DNA from: Mycteria americana | Lineage: Eukaryota; Chordata; Aves; Ciconiiformes; Ciconiidae | Direction: 5' to 3' | Length of the DNA stretch: 64,000 nt | Assembly (NCBI RefSeq): GCF_035582795.1 | Contig: NC_134370.1 | Coordinates: forward strand, 46,487,501-46,551,500 | Part shown: positions 1 to 10,339 of the stretch, piece by piece | How the letters are laid out: each line of letters opens with the position of its first letter | Numbering within the stretch: position 1 is the stretch's first letter | Notes under the pieces: model-generated | Told to the model about the DNA's origin: nothing | Database searches by the model: none | Seen by the model: the letters and a program-made list of their open reading frames with translations, nothing else | Translations under genes and position numbers: made by a program

Positions 1-529
1 GATTTCTTATACTGTTTTCAGTGCTCCGCATCCCCCTGAGGGTGGGGAAAGGAGGGAGCAGCTGGGGGGGTGTTTGGCTGTTAGGTAGGCTTGCACCACC
101 ACAGGTACATACACACGAGCGCACGTACACTTGCGTAGTACCTGCACAGCTGGCACACGTATGAACGCGGGTGGCGAGCGGCACCATTACCAGCACCCCG
201 AAAAGCAGCACCAGCACTCACACAAGCGTGAGCGACACAGATGGCCCAACCCCGTTCTTTCCCTCCGGCTGCTCAGGACTGGAGATCAGTACTGGACACA
301 CACACCCCCTCCCTCCCACATGCACAGCAGCAGGTCCCTTGAACCCTGGGCCGTACCATAGGTCTGCGCAGAGTCCGTGCGCGGAGCTCAGTCCTGGTGT
401 GTCCAGTGTCCTGCTCCAACCCTGGGCAGTCCCTGCTGCTGATCTCCCCTAGTCGGCAGCTAGTGCAGCTTGAGATCTCACACACAGAGAAGAATGCACA
501 CATCCCAGCAGCTTGAGGTCGTGTGTACA

Positions 530-708
530 GGGAAGGAGGAGGCAGGCCAGTCTCTCATGTGGAGGAGCAGGAGGCAGGCGAGTCTCTCGTGTGGAGGAGC
601 AGGAGGCAAACAAGTTTGTGAAGTGGGAGAGGAGGAGGCAGGCGAGACTGGGAAACGGAGGAGCAGCAGGCAGGCCAGGCTCTGGGCTGGAGGAGCAGGA
701 GGCAGCAC
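530..708 (+). repeat. 32-33 bp minisatellite upstream of tRNA-Gly
   Basis: About six imperfect units, each carrying GGAGGAGCAGGAGGCAGGC-like sequence, recur at 541, 573, 605, 638, 669 and 701. The array ends about 12 bases before the tRNA-Gly gene. Shorter, degenerate versions precede every tRNA-Gly copy in the window, so it is part of the duplicated tRNA-Gly block. Open frames across it are low-complexity artefacts. Confidence 0.75.
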
Positions 709-719
709 TGCATACAGGT

Positions 720-791
720 GCGTTGGTGGTATAGTGGTGAGCATAGCTGCCTTCCAAGCAGTTGACCCAGGTTCGATTCCTGGCCAACGCA
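720..791 (+). tRNA. tRNA-Gly (anticodon TCC), intact
   Basis: A 72-base tRNA that decodes glycine GGA codons. The acceptor stem GCGTTGG pairs fully with CCAACGC, the anticodon loop holds TCC inside CTTCCAA, and the T stem CCAGG/CCTGG is a compensated variant of the usual vertebrate CCGGG/CCCGG. The A box (TGGTATAGTGG region) and B box (GGTTCGATTCC) are canonical. A run of four T at about 799-802 would terminate RNA polymerase III. It is the only tRNA-Gly copy in the window with an intact B box. All others are decayed relatives in duplicated blocks. Confidence 0.93.
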
Positions 792-799
792 GACAAGCT

Positions 800-2230
800 T
801 TTCTTCAGCCCGGCTCCAGGGTGCCTTGCATCTGCTGCAGGCAGCCTCTCCTGACTGGTGTGATCAGAGCAGCACAGAGGCCCCCTAACCCTGGGCGAGA
901 GAGGCACCGGCCCGTGCCCCGTCCTGTCCCTCTCCTCCCTCCAAGGATGCCTCTACTTCCTCTAGCCAGGGTCTCTCTCTTCATCCCTGGTGCTCCCTGG
1001 TTTCTCTGCCAGGGACCCCAGATGGTACAGTGCTGATACAGTGTACAGCTGTAAGGGCCCCGGCTGGCTGGCTGGCTTTCGGATGAGATCAGTGCTTTCT
1101 GCCAGCTGTGGGGGCTCCAGGCTGGGCTCCTCGCTGTGGTGCTGGTCTGGCCCAGAGCTGGACCTGCTGCTGCTGCTGCCCGTTGCACCTGGCAAGAAAA
1201 GCATGATGCTGTGGCAAGGTACAGATGCCTAGGTGGTGGTCAAGGAACACACTGTGCTTCATGAGGCCAGGCGTGCAATTCGGGGGCGGTAGGAGGAGAC
1301 CTGTTCTTCATGTAATGTCTCAAAAACCTGTCTGTCTGATCTGAAGTAAAAATGGAGTGAATTTGCTCTCCATCCTCCGCCATCTTTTCCCTCTATCCAG
1401 TGCTGACTGGTCAAACGTGGGGTTTCATCCCCTTCAGAGGGGATGCTGGTATGCACAATGCCTGTGTTCAGAGCACAGCGTTATTTCCTCTACAGCACTC
1501 TTGCCTGACAACAGATCCTGGTACAGATTGTAACTTGGTTTGAAATCCTCTAACAAACAAGAGCTCACGTCTCAGAGACCCTGTGTCTCCAGCACACGTG
1601 CAGAGCCGCTGGCCTACCCTGTTCAGGCTCCAGCATTGCAGAGGCATCCTGAAGTTTACTGGAATTGGGTGTAACGATGTTCCTGGTAACTGAGAACTGA
1701 GACACCCTCATTTGTCTTGCAGCTTATGGCCGGTGGGCCAAGGGAAACACAAGGAGCCTCTCTCAACTAGACTCTCAACCTGAAGGGGGCAGAGCTTCTC
1801 AAGCGACTGATTCCAGGGTTGCTTAAAGCAACAAAAGCAATGTTCTTCACTATGCTGAGAGTCAAAACACCAGTCCGGACGGTGGGGTTGTATGCAGGGT
1901 TTGGGTTAGTGCAGAAATTACAGGCTGTCACTGGCAATGCTACAAGCAGGTGGAGTTACAAAGAGGGTCACCATTATTGCGCGTGCTCTCTTCCCTACTG
2001 AAATGCCCACCCTAAGCCCATCTTGCAGTCACACTGCTTACGTCCAGACCTGACAAGCAGCGCTTTCCTCCTTTCCGCTCCATATTCATCCCCTGGAGTT
2101 TTTTCCCACAACTTCTCTGAAAGAGAGAAGTGCCATGACTGTTTTTCATATATGAAGTTTGCCAATAACAGTTCAGAGACTGAGAAGTTAACTCAAAAGC
2201 TCTGTATTAACGTTCACGTCTGAACAGTTG
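800..2230. repeat. tRNA-Gly block flank, diverged copy
   Basis: This stretch has no convincing gene. It is a diverged direct copy of about 12650-13690, and so related to 34350-35400, 43000-44000 and the window end. In those places it is the DNA between the tRNA-Gly relic and the keratin 3' end. It shows that a keratin-type block once extended into the left end of the window, although no keratin coding sequence remains here. Confidence 0.6.
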
Positions 2231-2449
2231 TCTGAAAAACCTCCCTGGGAAACTGGTTCCCTCCTGTGACCATCCTCACAGCAAAATAGGGTTACCGCGT
2301 GTGACATTCCTTGTATTTCCACCTCTGCCCTTTGCTTCTTGCCCTCTCACTGTGCACCGGTGACAAGAGGATGGCTCTCTCTTCTTTACTCCGCCTGTTC
2401 TCCCTTCTGCCCCAGGTGTTCGGAGACACACAGGAGGTGCCCCCTCAGC

Positions 2450-2545
2450 CCTTCCCTTCCCCAGGCTAACCAACCCCAGCTCTCCCAGCCTGTCCTTGTA
2501 TGACAGATGAGCCAAGTCCTTAATCACCTCAGCGTCCCTTTGGCA
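2450..2545 (-). mobile_element. CR1 LINE 3' fragment, very short
   Basis: On the minus strand the translation includes LSYKDRLGELGLVSL, matching the conserved C-terminal motif of CR1 ORF2 ([19 protein letters not shown] in the copy at 15.1 kb). Only about 100 bases are recognisable. The surrounding 2230-3490 holds nothing else I can identify. Confidence 0.5.
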
Positions 2546-3679
2546 GGGCTGACAGAGCCCCTAGCTGCGCAGAAATGGGAATCAGCCACACAATGACACC
2601 GGTGGAGTCCCTGTAAGGGCCCCTAGCATGCAGACATCCAGGTCTCCTGCAGAGGAAGGACACCTTGCAGAAGGCTTTCCACTTGCCGACAGGAACAGAT
2701 TGGACCAAGAGAGAAAGCAGAAGCAACGGCATTCAGTCAGGAGAAGACACGCACCTGCGCCAAAGTTCATGCTCCTCGAGCAGCACTGAGTGCTGAGAGG
2801 TTTTGGTGGTGCAGCATTGAGGAGAGTAATGCATCATCTGGGAGACTAAACAGTGACCCTGGATATTCCTTTGTTCTTGGCTGCATGCTTGCACGTGGGA
2901 GGCCTTGCCTCACTGCTGAGCAGCTTAGGTGTTTTTTTTCCTCCAACACGATTGTGAGTAGCAAGGTGCATCACCAAAAGGAAAGGAGGCATAAACCTGA
3001 CTTCCAAATGCCAGGACTCTGGCTGAGATTCAGGCTCAGAAAGGCAACTTGTCCCTGCCTGTTACTGAAGCCACCCTCCACAGCTCAGCTGAGCACGCGG
3101 GTCCAGTTTTTCCTACCACCTCATTAATCCTTACCACAAACCACACTTTCCTTCCTGGCACAAACATCACTCTCAGGAGGCGCCACGTTGCCAAGTCTCC
3201 TGGCGTGTTCCTTTACAACCTGTGCCACCACCTCTCCTCCAGCCCCAGCAGTGATGGGCAGTTCAGGCACAGAGAGGGCGGGGTTACCCTGACTCCCTGC
3301 AAGGCTGTGTGGTGAGAGAGGGAGCCCTCTGCTGTCCCAGAGCAGCAAGGGCAGGGCTGCGCTAGGAGGGAAGACACCTGCCTGCTGACACCACAGCAGT
3401 GCCATCCTTAATCCCACGTGTCCGTCTTCCCACTGGTGACGGTTCCATGTGTAGGTGAGGAACTGCCAGTTCAGGGAAACTTTCTGGGCTGCATCCCTAC
3501 TGGTCAATCATATCCTGGTTTGGCACCTATAGTATGTGTCACTGGGCTCAAATAGGGAAGGACACATCTCAGGGCTTCTCTATTTTCAGAAGCAGAGTGC
3601 AGGGGAGCTGCCTGATGGCTAACGAGGGGGTAAAGTTGCCCCAGTCCCAAAAATGAGGAAGGATACTATCTGGGGAACC

Positions 3680-3870
3680 AAGAAAGTTGATGATAAGCTG
3701 CAGGAAATTCAGCAGAGGATCCTGAGGGTAGTCAGGGGCCGGGGGCTCTGGCCTTGTGAGGAGGGAGAAGACAAGGCTTTGCGGGGATCTGCAAAGGTGT
3801 CTCCCTGTGCCTAGAAGGAGGTTGCTGCAATGGCCGGAGGATGAGAGCCAGTGTTCAGAAATTGAACAGG
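3680..3870 (+). mobile_element. Old CR1 LINE fragment
   Basis: The sequence follows the CR1 ORF2 end and 3' region: a CTGGAG-type start, CAGCAGAGG, AGTCAGGGGC, then the GAAAAGGCTTTGCGGGGATC part that corresponds to GAGAAGAAGGCTGCGAGGGGATC in younger CR1. It is ancient and was carried with the tRNA-Leu module, since the same scrap lies in the two other copies. Confidence 0.55.
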
Positions 3871-4431
3871 CACTTTGTGACTGGCTACACAAACAAAAAT
3901 GATCACCCTGAGGGTGCCTAAGCATGTGAAAAGGGGGCCCAGAAAGGCCGTGAAATGTCTGTCCTCAAGGTATATTATGACCCAAAAGGACAAAGCACTG
4001 ATCAGGTGGTGTGAGCCTGCTCGAAGCAGGAGGATGCCCTCTCTGACTCCCTGAAATGCCTTCCAAGCAGAAGGGTTGTTGGAGGGTAAAGTGAAAGCAG
4101 GGAGAGAGGATTTCGTCGTTGAATGTTTGAAGGATGTCCAAAGAGCCGCATTTATAGGTGAGAGGCATGCAGCATGTGAGTTTTGTAGGGGAGAGTGGAA
4201 AAGTGGAATTCCCTAGGGGCTCTCCCTCCATGTTTCTGCTCTAGGCCTATCCACCTGCTACTGGTGTCCATGTGGGTATGCCCATTTCTCCTTCTACAGG
4301 AGCTGGGACATGCAGCAAGACCTGGTCACCAGGCTGAGGAGAGTCCCCAGAGGTGCAAGAAGCTTTCACTTAAGAGAGGAAGGAGGCTAAGAGAGAGAAG
4401 CCATGAAGGAGGCCACCAAGAGAGAAGAGCC

Positions 4432-4515
4432 TGTCAGGGGCAGGACTCGAACCCACACCTCCCAGGGAGGCTGTAACCTGAGTGCAGCACCTCAGACCAC
4501 ACAGCCATTCCTAAT
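4432..4515 (-). pseudogene. tRNA-Leu (CAG) pseudogene
   Basis: Homologous end to end to the intact tRNA-Leu-CAG at 30990-31072, with the anticodon region CTCAGGT and B box GGGTTCGAGTC still visible. The acceptor stem is broken (ATTAGGA against CCTGACA), an extra base lies before the D arm, and the T stem is mismatched. It is probably not expressed as a functional tRNA. Confidence 0.8.
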
Positions 4516-5599
4516 CACTGCTCCTGGTGCTGCTCTTCCCCCTGCAGCTGCCAGAGTCAGCCTGCCTCAGACAGCCTCCTCCTGGCACTGTTGCAGGGGG
4601 AGCTGGATCCTGGGAGCACCTTTGTCCTGATCCCAGCAAGGGTGACTGCAGATAGGTGGCTGCAGCTCCTACACACACTTCAGACCCCACAGGGCAGGAG
4701 ACCCAGCACAGGGGCAGCGTATCACAAAGTCCAAGGCAATCCTTCATGGGAGAAACGAAAGGAACTGTCAGCAAATTATGACTCTGCACATGCCAGCATC
4801 CTGTCAAGGGGCTCCGGGCTCATGTCTACCTTTCCCATGACTTCCTCCATTCCCTCCAGAGCCTCAGGATATGGGAAGCCAAGCACTTGGACAGCAGTGC
4901 TGCCTCATGGGTGGTTCCTGGGGCAACAAGGGTGCTTCCTTCTTCCCTGCTGGGTGGAAGGCTGGGTGAGGAAGACTCTGCCACACCAACCCCTGAGGGA
5001 AATGCTGTGCCGGTCTCAAGGAGTCCGCGTGTGGGAAAGGGGCTGGAGAGTCAAGGAGAAAGGACAGGAGATGCACCAAGTGCTGAGCGGTGACTGAGCT
5101 CCAGTTCGTGTGGGGAAGAGGCTCACTTACTGCTCATGGTGCAGAGGAAGGAGGACACAGCTCTCTCTGGGACTTGTTGCTTCACGGAAGAAGCTAGACT
5201 GCAAGGCATCTCAGGAGGTCACTAGTCCAAATGCCTGCTCCAAGCAGGGCTAGCCCCAAAGCTACAGGAGGCTGCTCAGTGCCTGAGCCCCACTGAAACT
5301 TGAGTGTGACACTGAGGCATGGATAATCCCAAAGTTCTCTGGGCAGCACCTGCTCCTGGGCTTCAGCACTCCCTGGGAATCTGTGTATGGTCCAAAGCAG
5401 CCCCCGCAATCTGCTTTTGTGAAGGTGGGCCTTGCTAAAAGCCAGCTCTTTGTCTGCTGGGCTAGGAGGTGCCCAGAGGCCTGGCCATGAGGCAATGCTC
5501 AGAGGGGAGTCAAGGGGAGGGGCTCAACCACCTTATGGGAGCTGAACTTGCTGAGGGAAGCTGGGTTCTTTTGGAGCAGGAGGGGCAAGGCACTGTGGA

Positions 5600-6137
5600 G
5601 CCAGGCTGAAAAAAAGCTTTTCTGATTTACTGAGGCATTGAACCCGGGTCAACTGCTTGGAAGGCAGCTATACTCACCACTATATCACCAAAACAGCTGC
5701 AAGCAGTGCTGTTTCCTGCTCCACTAGGGCAGAGCCTGACCTCCCTTCTGCTCCTCCACTTTCCAGTCTCACCTGCCTCCACTCCTCCAGTTCACAAACT
5801 GGCCTTTTTCCTGCTCCTCTACATCATAGACTCACTGTCCTCCTCTTTCCAGCCCCCTGAACAGACACAACCTCAAGCTGCTGGGATGTGTGTGTGCTTC
5901 TCTGTGTGTGAGATGTTGGCTGGGAAACTCAAGCTGCTGGGTTCTGGTAATGGTGCCGTTCCCCATCAGCATTCATATGTGTACCAGCTGTGCATGTACT
6001 ATGCAAGTGTATGTGCGCTTGTGTGTATGTACCTGTGGTTGTGCAAGCCTACCTAACAGCCAAACACCCCCCCCAGCTGCTCCCTCCTTTCCCCACCCTC
6101 AGGGGGATGCGGAGCACTGAAAACAGTATAAGAAATC
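5600..6137. repeat. Right arm of the oldest inverted repeat
   Basis: Reverse complement of 1-810 with a contracted minisatellite. The outer end (6010-6137) matches 1-130 best. The arm stops abruptly where LTR-derived sequence begins at about 6139. The preceding stretch 5310-5600 holds nothing I can identify. Confidence 0.75.
5626..5695 (-). pseudogene. tRNA-Gly (TCC) pseudogene in the oldest inverted repeat
   Basis: Reads as tRNA-Gly on the minus strand, with the A box and the anticodon arm CTGCCTTCCAAGCAG well kept. The 3' half of the T arm and the acceptor 3' strand are replaced by unrelated sequence. It is the inverted-repeat partner of the intact gene at 720-791. Confidence 0.8.
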
Positions 6138-6138
6138 T

Positions 6139-6614
6139 CATGGGTCAAGATAAACACAAGGACGTGGCTTGGCAAAAACTGTTGTGGGCAAATCAGGCTT
6201 GACTTGGGGAAAATTAATTTTTTTGCCGATTAAAACGGCTTCACATAGTGAGAAACAAAAAGACAAACATAAAACACTGCCTTTCCTCTCCCCTGTCCCA
6301 GGCTCAACTTTACTCCTTCACGCCAGACTCCCTTACCTGCCCAAGCAGGATGCATCTTCCCTCTGCTCTTCCCCACTTTTTTTGTTCCTTCCTCCTCTCT
6401 CTGCCCAGCGTCTTCTGCCCTTTCTGGAATATGTTTTCACAGAGGCGCCACAAACTTTGCTGCTGGCTCAGCTGTGTCGTGCGGTGGGTCCACTGTGGAG
6501 ATGGAACTGGCTGTGTCTGGCACAGGGCAGCCCCTTACCTCTTCTCACAGAGGCCACCCTGCAGCACACGCTAACCTCTCCACTACCAAAACCTTGCCAT
6601 ATGTAGCCAATACA
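6139..6614 (-). mobile_element. ERVL-like LTR fragment (same family as 20840-21964)
   Basis: A fossil, partial LTR. It shares the family's landmark near GCTTGACTTGGGGAAA, the purine/pyrimidine tract, the GGCAGCCCCTTACCTCTTCTC stretch and the CCAATACA terminus. It is shorter and more diverged than the full copy at 20840-21964, so it is an older insertion. Confidence 0.75.
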
Positions 6615-6699
6615 GTGCCCATTGGGAATACCATAGGGCATAACACTGAGCTAACACAGTTGGAGTCTGCCCCAGACGGAGGCACATTCACGCTCATTC

Positions 6700-7040
6700 A
6701 TGCAGGTGTTTTCATTGTGCTCTGTGATTGGATGACAGCCATTTCTTGACCCTGTCATACCCACCTGCTCTCAGGCAGACCTGTGGTTGGCTGTCAGGAC
6801 CAGCCAACCCTACCTGTGTACCCAGAAGCACATCAGACAAGGAAGCCCCTACTCACTAACTACAGGGAAGAGGCAACTTTTGACAGCAGCATTCCCCGTG
6901 GGTTCTCATACTGCTTTGTGATTGCACGATGGCCATTTTTGACACTGTCATGCCCACATGTTCTCAGTTCTCCCTCTGATGGGCTGTCCACTTCCTTTGG
7001 ACAAGAAGTGTTCGGATATAAAAAGATATACCATGAAGTG
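6700..7040 (+). repeat. Recurrent promoter-like module, copy 1
   Basis: An imperfect tandem array of units of roughly 150-200 bases, each with an ATTGG (inverted CCAAT) motif, a TGACAGCC motif and a CTTCC-rich end, finishing at a TATAAAA box at 7017-7023. Copies lie at 33240-33575 (+), 44769-45104 (-), 23868-24345 (-) and 58577-59054 (+). What it once drove is not visible. It may be a decayed LTR or a host promoter. Confidence 0.5.
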
Positions 7041-7440
7041 GTATCCACTATGGAATGCAGAGAAGTACCTAGCGCAAGTGATATTCCTGTGGATGGCCCA
7101 TCACCTGCAGAGCCAGGGGTGACCTCACAGTCAACATCCAAGCGATCTTCTGGCTCCTGGCCCATCAGGTGCTCAGGTAGAAGGGAGCTCACCTGCAGAT
7201 ATATATGCCATCTTTCTGCTGCCAGCTTATGAAGCACTCAGACAAGGAGGACTTCTGGAAGAGGCCACTCCCAATTGTCTTTGAAAGGTCATGGCCTGGA
7301 AGAAAGTCAGTGTCACTCTTATCATCCAGAAAAGCACAAAGGAGGACCTGGGCAACAGCAGGCATGTCTGCCTCACCTCAATCCCTGGGAAGGGGAAGGC
7401 GCAACTCATCCTGGAAACCCTTTGCAGAGACATGAATAAT
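7041..7440. repeat. Diverged copy of the segment found at 33.6 and 39.05 kb
   Basis: Contains the CACCTAGCGCAAG-like, GTGACCTCACAGTCAACATC and CAGGTAGAAGGGAGCTCACC motifs shared with 33580-33830 and 39000-39400. It has no stable reading frame between copies, and no gene is supported. A poly-T run follows at about 7447. Confidence 0.55.
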
Positions 7441-7507
7441 AAGAAGGTGTTTTTTTTTTTTTCATTACACTCTACTCCTACCTCATTTCTGTGTGACTAT
7501 GCTCTCG

Positions 7508-7513
7508 TTTTTT

Positions 7514-7547
<34 letters not shown>

Positions 7548-7548
7548 A
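7508..7548 (+). repeat. TG microsatellite
   Basis: About 40 bases of TG dinucleotide repeat broken by a TTTG. A shorter, decayed form lies at the matching place near 39485 and 53810. Confidence 0.9.
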
Positions 7549-7799
7549 GATGTTTGCTAGGAAATCTCAAGCTTCACTAGCCAGTGTGGAGAGTGGATTG
7601 GTATCAGGGACTGCACAGGGTTGGAGCAGGTCACTGGAAAAACCAGGCTGGGGCTCCAGGCATGGATTCTGCACAGAACTACAGTACAGTCTAGGGTCCA
7701 GAGGAACTGCCATTGTGCATGTGGGAGTAAGGGCGTGTATATCCAGTACTGAATTCTAGTCCTGATCAGCCAGAAGAGAAGAAAAGGATCAGGCCATGT

Positions 7800-8219
7800 T
7801 TGTGTTTTGTGTAGTGAGGAATAAAACACAACCAAAACACCACCATTCCTCTCGCTTTTTTCAGGCTCAACTACAGTCCTTCACTGCAGACTGCTCCAGC
7901 ATGGGTTCTCCATGTGTTGCAGTTCTAAACAGGAAAATGTGTTTCAGTGTGGGCTCTTCCACATGCTTCAGGCCTGTCAGGAAAACGCTTCACTGGCATG
8001 GCTTCTCTGCAGGTTGCAGTTCATTCAGGAATATTCAGCTGCTCCAGCATGAGTTCTCTGGATGCCACAACCTTTGCAGGTGGCTCAGTGCTGTGGAGGC
8101 AGCTGGAACTGGCTGTGTCTGGCACAGGGCAGCCCCTTACCTCTTCTCACAGAGGCCACCCTGCAGCACCCCCTCTCCCCTCCACTACCAACCCCTAGCC
8201 ACGTATAAGCCAATACAGT
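7800..8219 (-). mobile_element. ERVL-like LTR fragment, second old copy
   Basis: A fossil LTR piece of the same family as 6139-6614 and 20840-21964. It contains the repeated GCTCCAGCATGGGTTCTC-type units, the GGCAGCCCCTTACCTCTTCTC stretch and a terminal CCAATACA. It is partial and diverged. The 7560-7790 stretch just before it resembles the reverse complement of 250-480. Confidence 0.75.
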
Positions 8220-8731
8220 GCCCACTGGGAATACCTGCTTGGCCCTGCCCCTGGCTGGACCTACAAGTGGGCACAGCAGCAAACAGACTAGGACAGAGAA
8301 AGCCCCCAGGTGGTTGAGTCAATCCCATTGGTGTTTCCCAAACGAGTACCAGGCTTGTCCTCCTCCCTACCCGCAGAGCCCTGGAGGTCCTCGCTTGTGG
8401 CTGGGAAGTTGGGGATTGAGCTGCCTGATGGGAAGGGAGAAACGCCTGTCCCCCCAGGACGCCCACTGCCTCGCGGGGGGGGGAGCTCTGTGCTGTGCTC
8501 TGCCTGCTGCTCCACACCCACCCCAGCCTGCCTTGCTGAGGGTCACTTTGGGAGTGCTGGCTGCTAAGGAAGCAAAGGAGAAGGTGGCAGTGGCAGAGAG
8601 AAGGGGCTGAGGGAGTGGGAGAGCCGTGGGCGTGGGGTGCCCAGGGAGCAGGAGCGCAGCAGTGCAGGTGTAAGATGCTGTAAGATGCAAGGGAGAGGCA
8701 GCGGTTGTCAGGAGCAGGAACAAAAAGCACT

Positions 8732-8803
8732 TAGCAGAGGATGGTTTCGATCCATCGACCTCTGGGTTATGGGCCCAGCACGCTTCCGCTGCGCCACTCT
8801 GCT
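8732..8803 (-). tRNA. Initiator tRNA-Met (CAT), intact
   Basis: A 72-base initiator tRNA, which starts translation. All stems pair: acceptor AGCAGAG/CTCTGCT, anticodon arm CTGGGCCCATAACCCAG with the three G-C pairs typical of initiators, and the T arm with the AUCGAAA-type loop. It agrees with the vertebrate initiator consensus as I know it. A run of five T on its strand (8723-8727) forms the pol III terminator. A truncated relative lies in the corresponding position of the older inverted duplication (23823-23868). The flank 8220-8730 holds no gene. Confidence 0.95.
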
Positions 8804-9299
8804 CCCCCCAGCACCTTCGCTGAGGCCTCCCACAGCCCTGCCTGACCCTCCCTGGCACTGCCAGCACCAGCGCTTGTGCTCACGCCGCTTTCCCTTCCTC
8901 TTACCTGCGCCCACAACCAGGCAGGAAAAACGTCTCCCTGGGAAGCTCAGTGGCAGTGGGCCTGGGGTGGGAAGCACAAGGGCCTTGCTTTGCCCTTCTG
9001 CCCACATCTCCCGCCCATAACCCTGGGCGGGGACTTTCTCATTGACCACCCAAGCGGGCTCTGCAGGTGCTGAAGGAAACCCCGGAGCAAGGGGGAAGCC
9101 ATGTTGCTTTGCAGGGTGGAGAGGAGCTGCTCCCCAGTGAGGTCACGAAGGCTGCAACCCTGCTTGGAAATCCAACTCCCAGGGGGCTGCGGGACTGTGC
9201 CCTCTGTAAAAGTCAGTTCTTTGCCATCCAAAGGGGGAGACAAGGATGCTTAGCATAGAATTACCATGGGAAATAATTCTCCTATTTTAGCTGTGCACA

Positions 9300-9720
9300 T
9301 AGCAGCACCCCAGCCTAATTCATGGAGGACTGTGATATAGAGGAAAGCAGGGTTTCCATATGTTACAATACAGTTGTGTCAACCAGTCAAGTTACTCATG
9401 TTAAGCAGCGGGCTAATCAGTTACTACTACTCACAAAATCAGTATGTGCTTCTCCCGGTTGGGTGGTGCGGACATATGGTCACTGCGATGTTAATCTTCA
9501 TTGTTCTAAACCAATGTCCCATGCAGGAGGAGGGATTTTATACTATATTCAGGTCGACTGCTGTTCTGGCCATGGTTATATACCTGAGGTTTTTTTGAAA
9601 AAAGAATCTCCTATTTTTTTATTGTCTGTATGGGTTGTTCTTAGCCAGTGAGAGCCAGTTTAGGTTGGGTGTTCAGGTCACATTTACCCTGAGGTAAAAA
9701 CTCTTAGCCCTCAGCAGTGT
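9300..9720 (+). other. AT-richer conserved segment of unknown origin
   Basis: This segment is poorer in GC than its neighbours. Part of it is well conserved at 59500-59710 (+) and 23212-23420 (-). In one frame both copies read CCSGHGY(I/M)PEVFLK followed by SPI and VL(S/R)Q, and both stop at the same place. The upstream parts do not match in frame, and no start, splice site or known domain is evident. I do not recognise it. It may be an exon remnant or an old element fragment. Confidence 0.4.
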
Positions 9721-10256
9721 TCGTTTCTGTAAGCAAGTGGCATAGCGGTTAGTGCCTTGCCTTTCACACGGGCTACGAAGGCCTTGCCCTGCCGGTGCTG
9801 TGCTGTGCTCCCCCACAGCTCCTAGCTTGTCCTTCCTGGCACAGCCCTGCCCTTGCTGCTCTCTGACAGCGGAGGGCTGCCCCTCCCACCATGCAGGGTG
9901 CCACGGAGTTAGACAAATCCCTCTTCTACATGCCTTGAGCAGTGCCTATCCTGCCAACACTGCTGGGGGTGGAGGTGGCTCCCAGTCACCCCAGGACAGG
10001 GCCAGACCAGCTGCACTGGGTGGTGCCCTGTCTTAAATGCTGCAAGGCATCCCAGGAAGGCTCTGGGCCGCCTGAGCTGGTAGAACGTCTTGGTGAGGCT
10101 GAGGGATAAGGTGGCAGTGCTGAGGCCTGCATTTTTGGTCTTGTGTTTCTGGTTCCCTGTCCCATCCATGCACCAGAGCATGCAGCAACCAGGAGCAGGC
10201 TGCAATGTGGGTGTAGATGTGAGCATGGAGGGTGCAGCTGTAGCCTGCGTGCTACA
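9721..10256. other. Duplicated non-coding stretch
   Basis: A diverged inverted copy of about 22613-23210, with no supportable gene. The start (9733-9775) weakly resembles the 5' half of a tRNA, but the T arm is absent. Confidence 0.4.
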
Positions 10257-10328
10257 GGAGCTACTGCTCAGGGGAGAGCATTTGACTGAAGATCAGGAGG
10301 GCCCTGGCTCAGCTCCAGGTGCACTTTC
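10257..10328 (+). pseudogene. tRNA-Cys-like pseudogene
   Basis: Aligns with tRNA-Cys through the D arm (CTACTGCTCAGGGGAGAGCA) and the arm GATTTGACT..AGATCA, but the anticodon GCA has become GAA, the acceptor strands no longer pair, and the B box reads GGCTCAGCTCC. It is the older-palindrome partner of 22540-22612. Confidence 0.7.
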
Positions 10329-10339
10329 CATTGCCCCTT

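Larger units (their letters stand above)
1..810. repeat. Left arm of the oldest inverted repeat
   Basis: The first 130 bases read again in reverse complement at 6137-6010, and the match continues in patches through the tRNA-Gly region to about 5600. The left arm is longer because its minisatellite (about 530-708) is expanded. Identity is clearly lower than in the large palindrome, so this is an old duplication. No gene is seen in bases 1-470. Confidence 0.75.
3490..5310 (+). repeat. tRNA-Leu module, copy 1 of 3 (direct)
   Basis: This block recurs in the same orientation at about 27610-29000 and 30230-32105. In order it holds a diverged CR1 scrap (about 3680-3870), a segment with the CCTTCCAAGCAGAAGGG sequence, a tRNA-Leu on the minus strand, and a tail ending in AAACTTGAGTGTGA. 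This is the most diverged copy at its tRNA. The frames inside it shift between copies, so it is not protein coding. Confidence 0.7.

Noticed and set aside
9733-9775. Possible tRNA-Glu-like sequence (also at 23135-23175)
   Set aside because: There is a D-arm-like GCATAGCGGTTAG and a CTTTCAC loop, but the anticodon stem pairs poorly and no T arm or B box follows.
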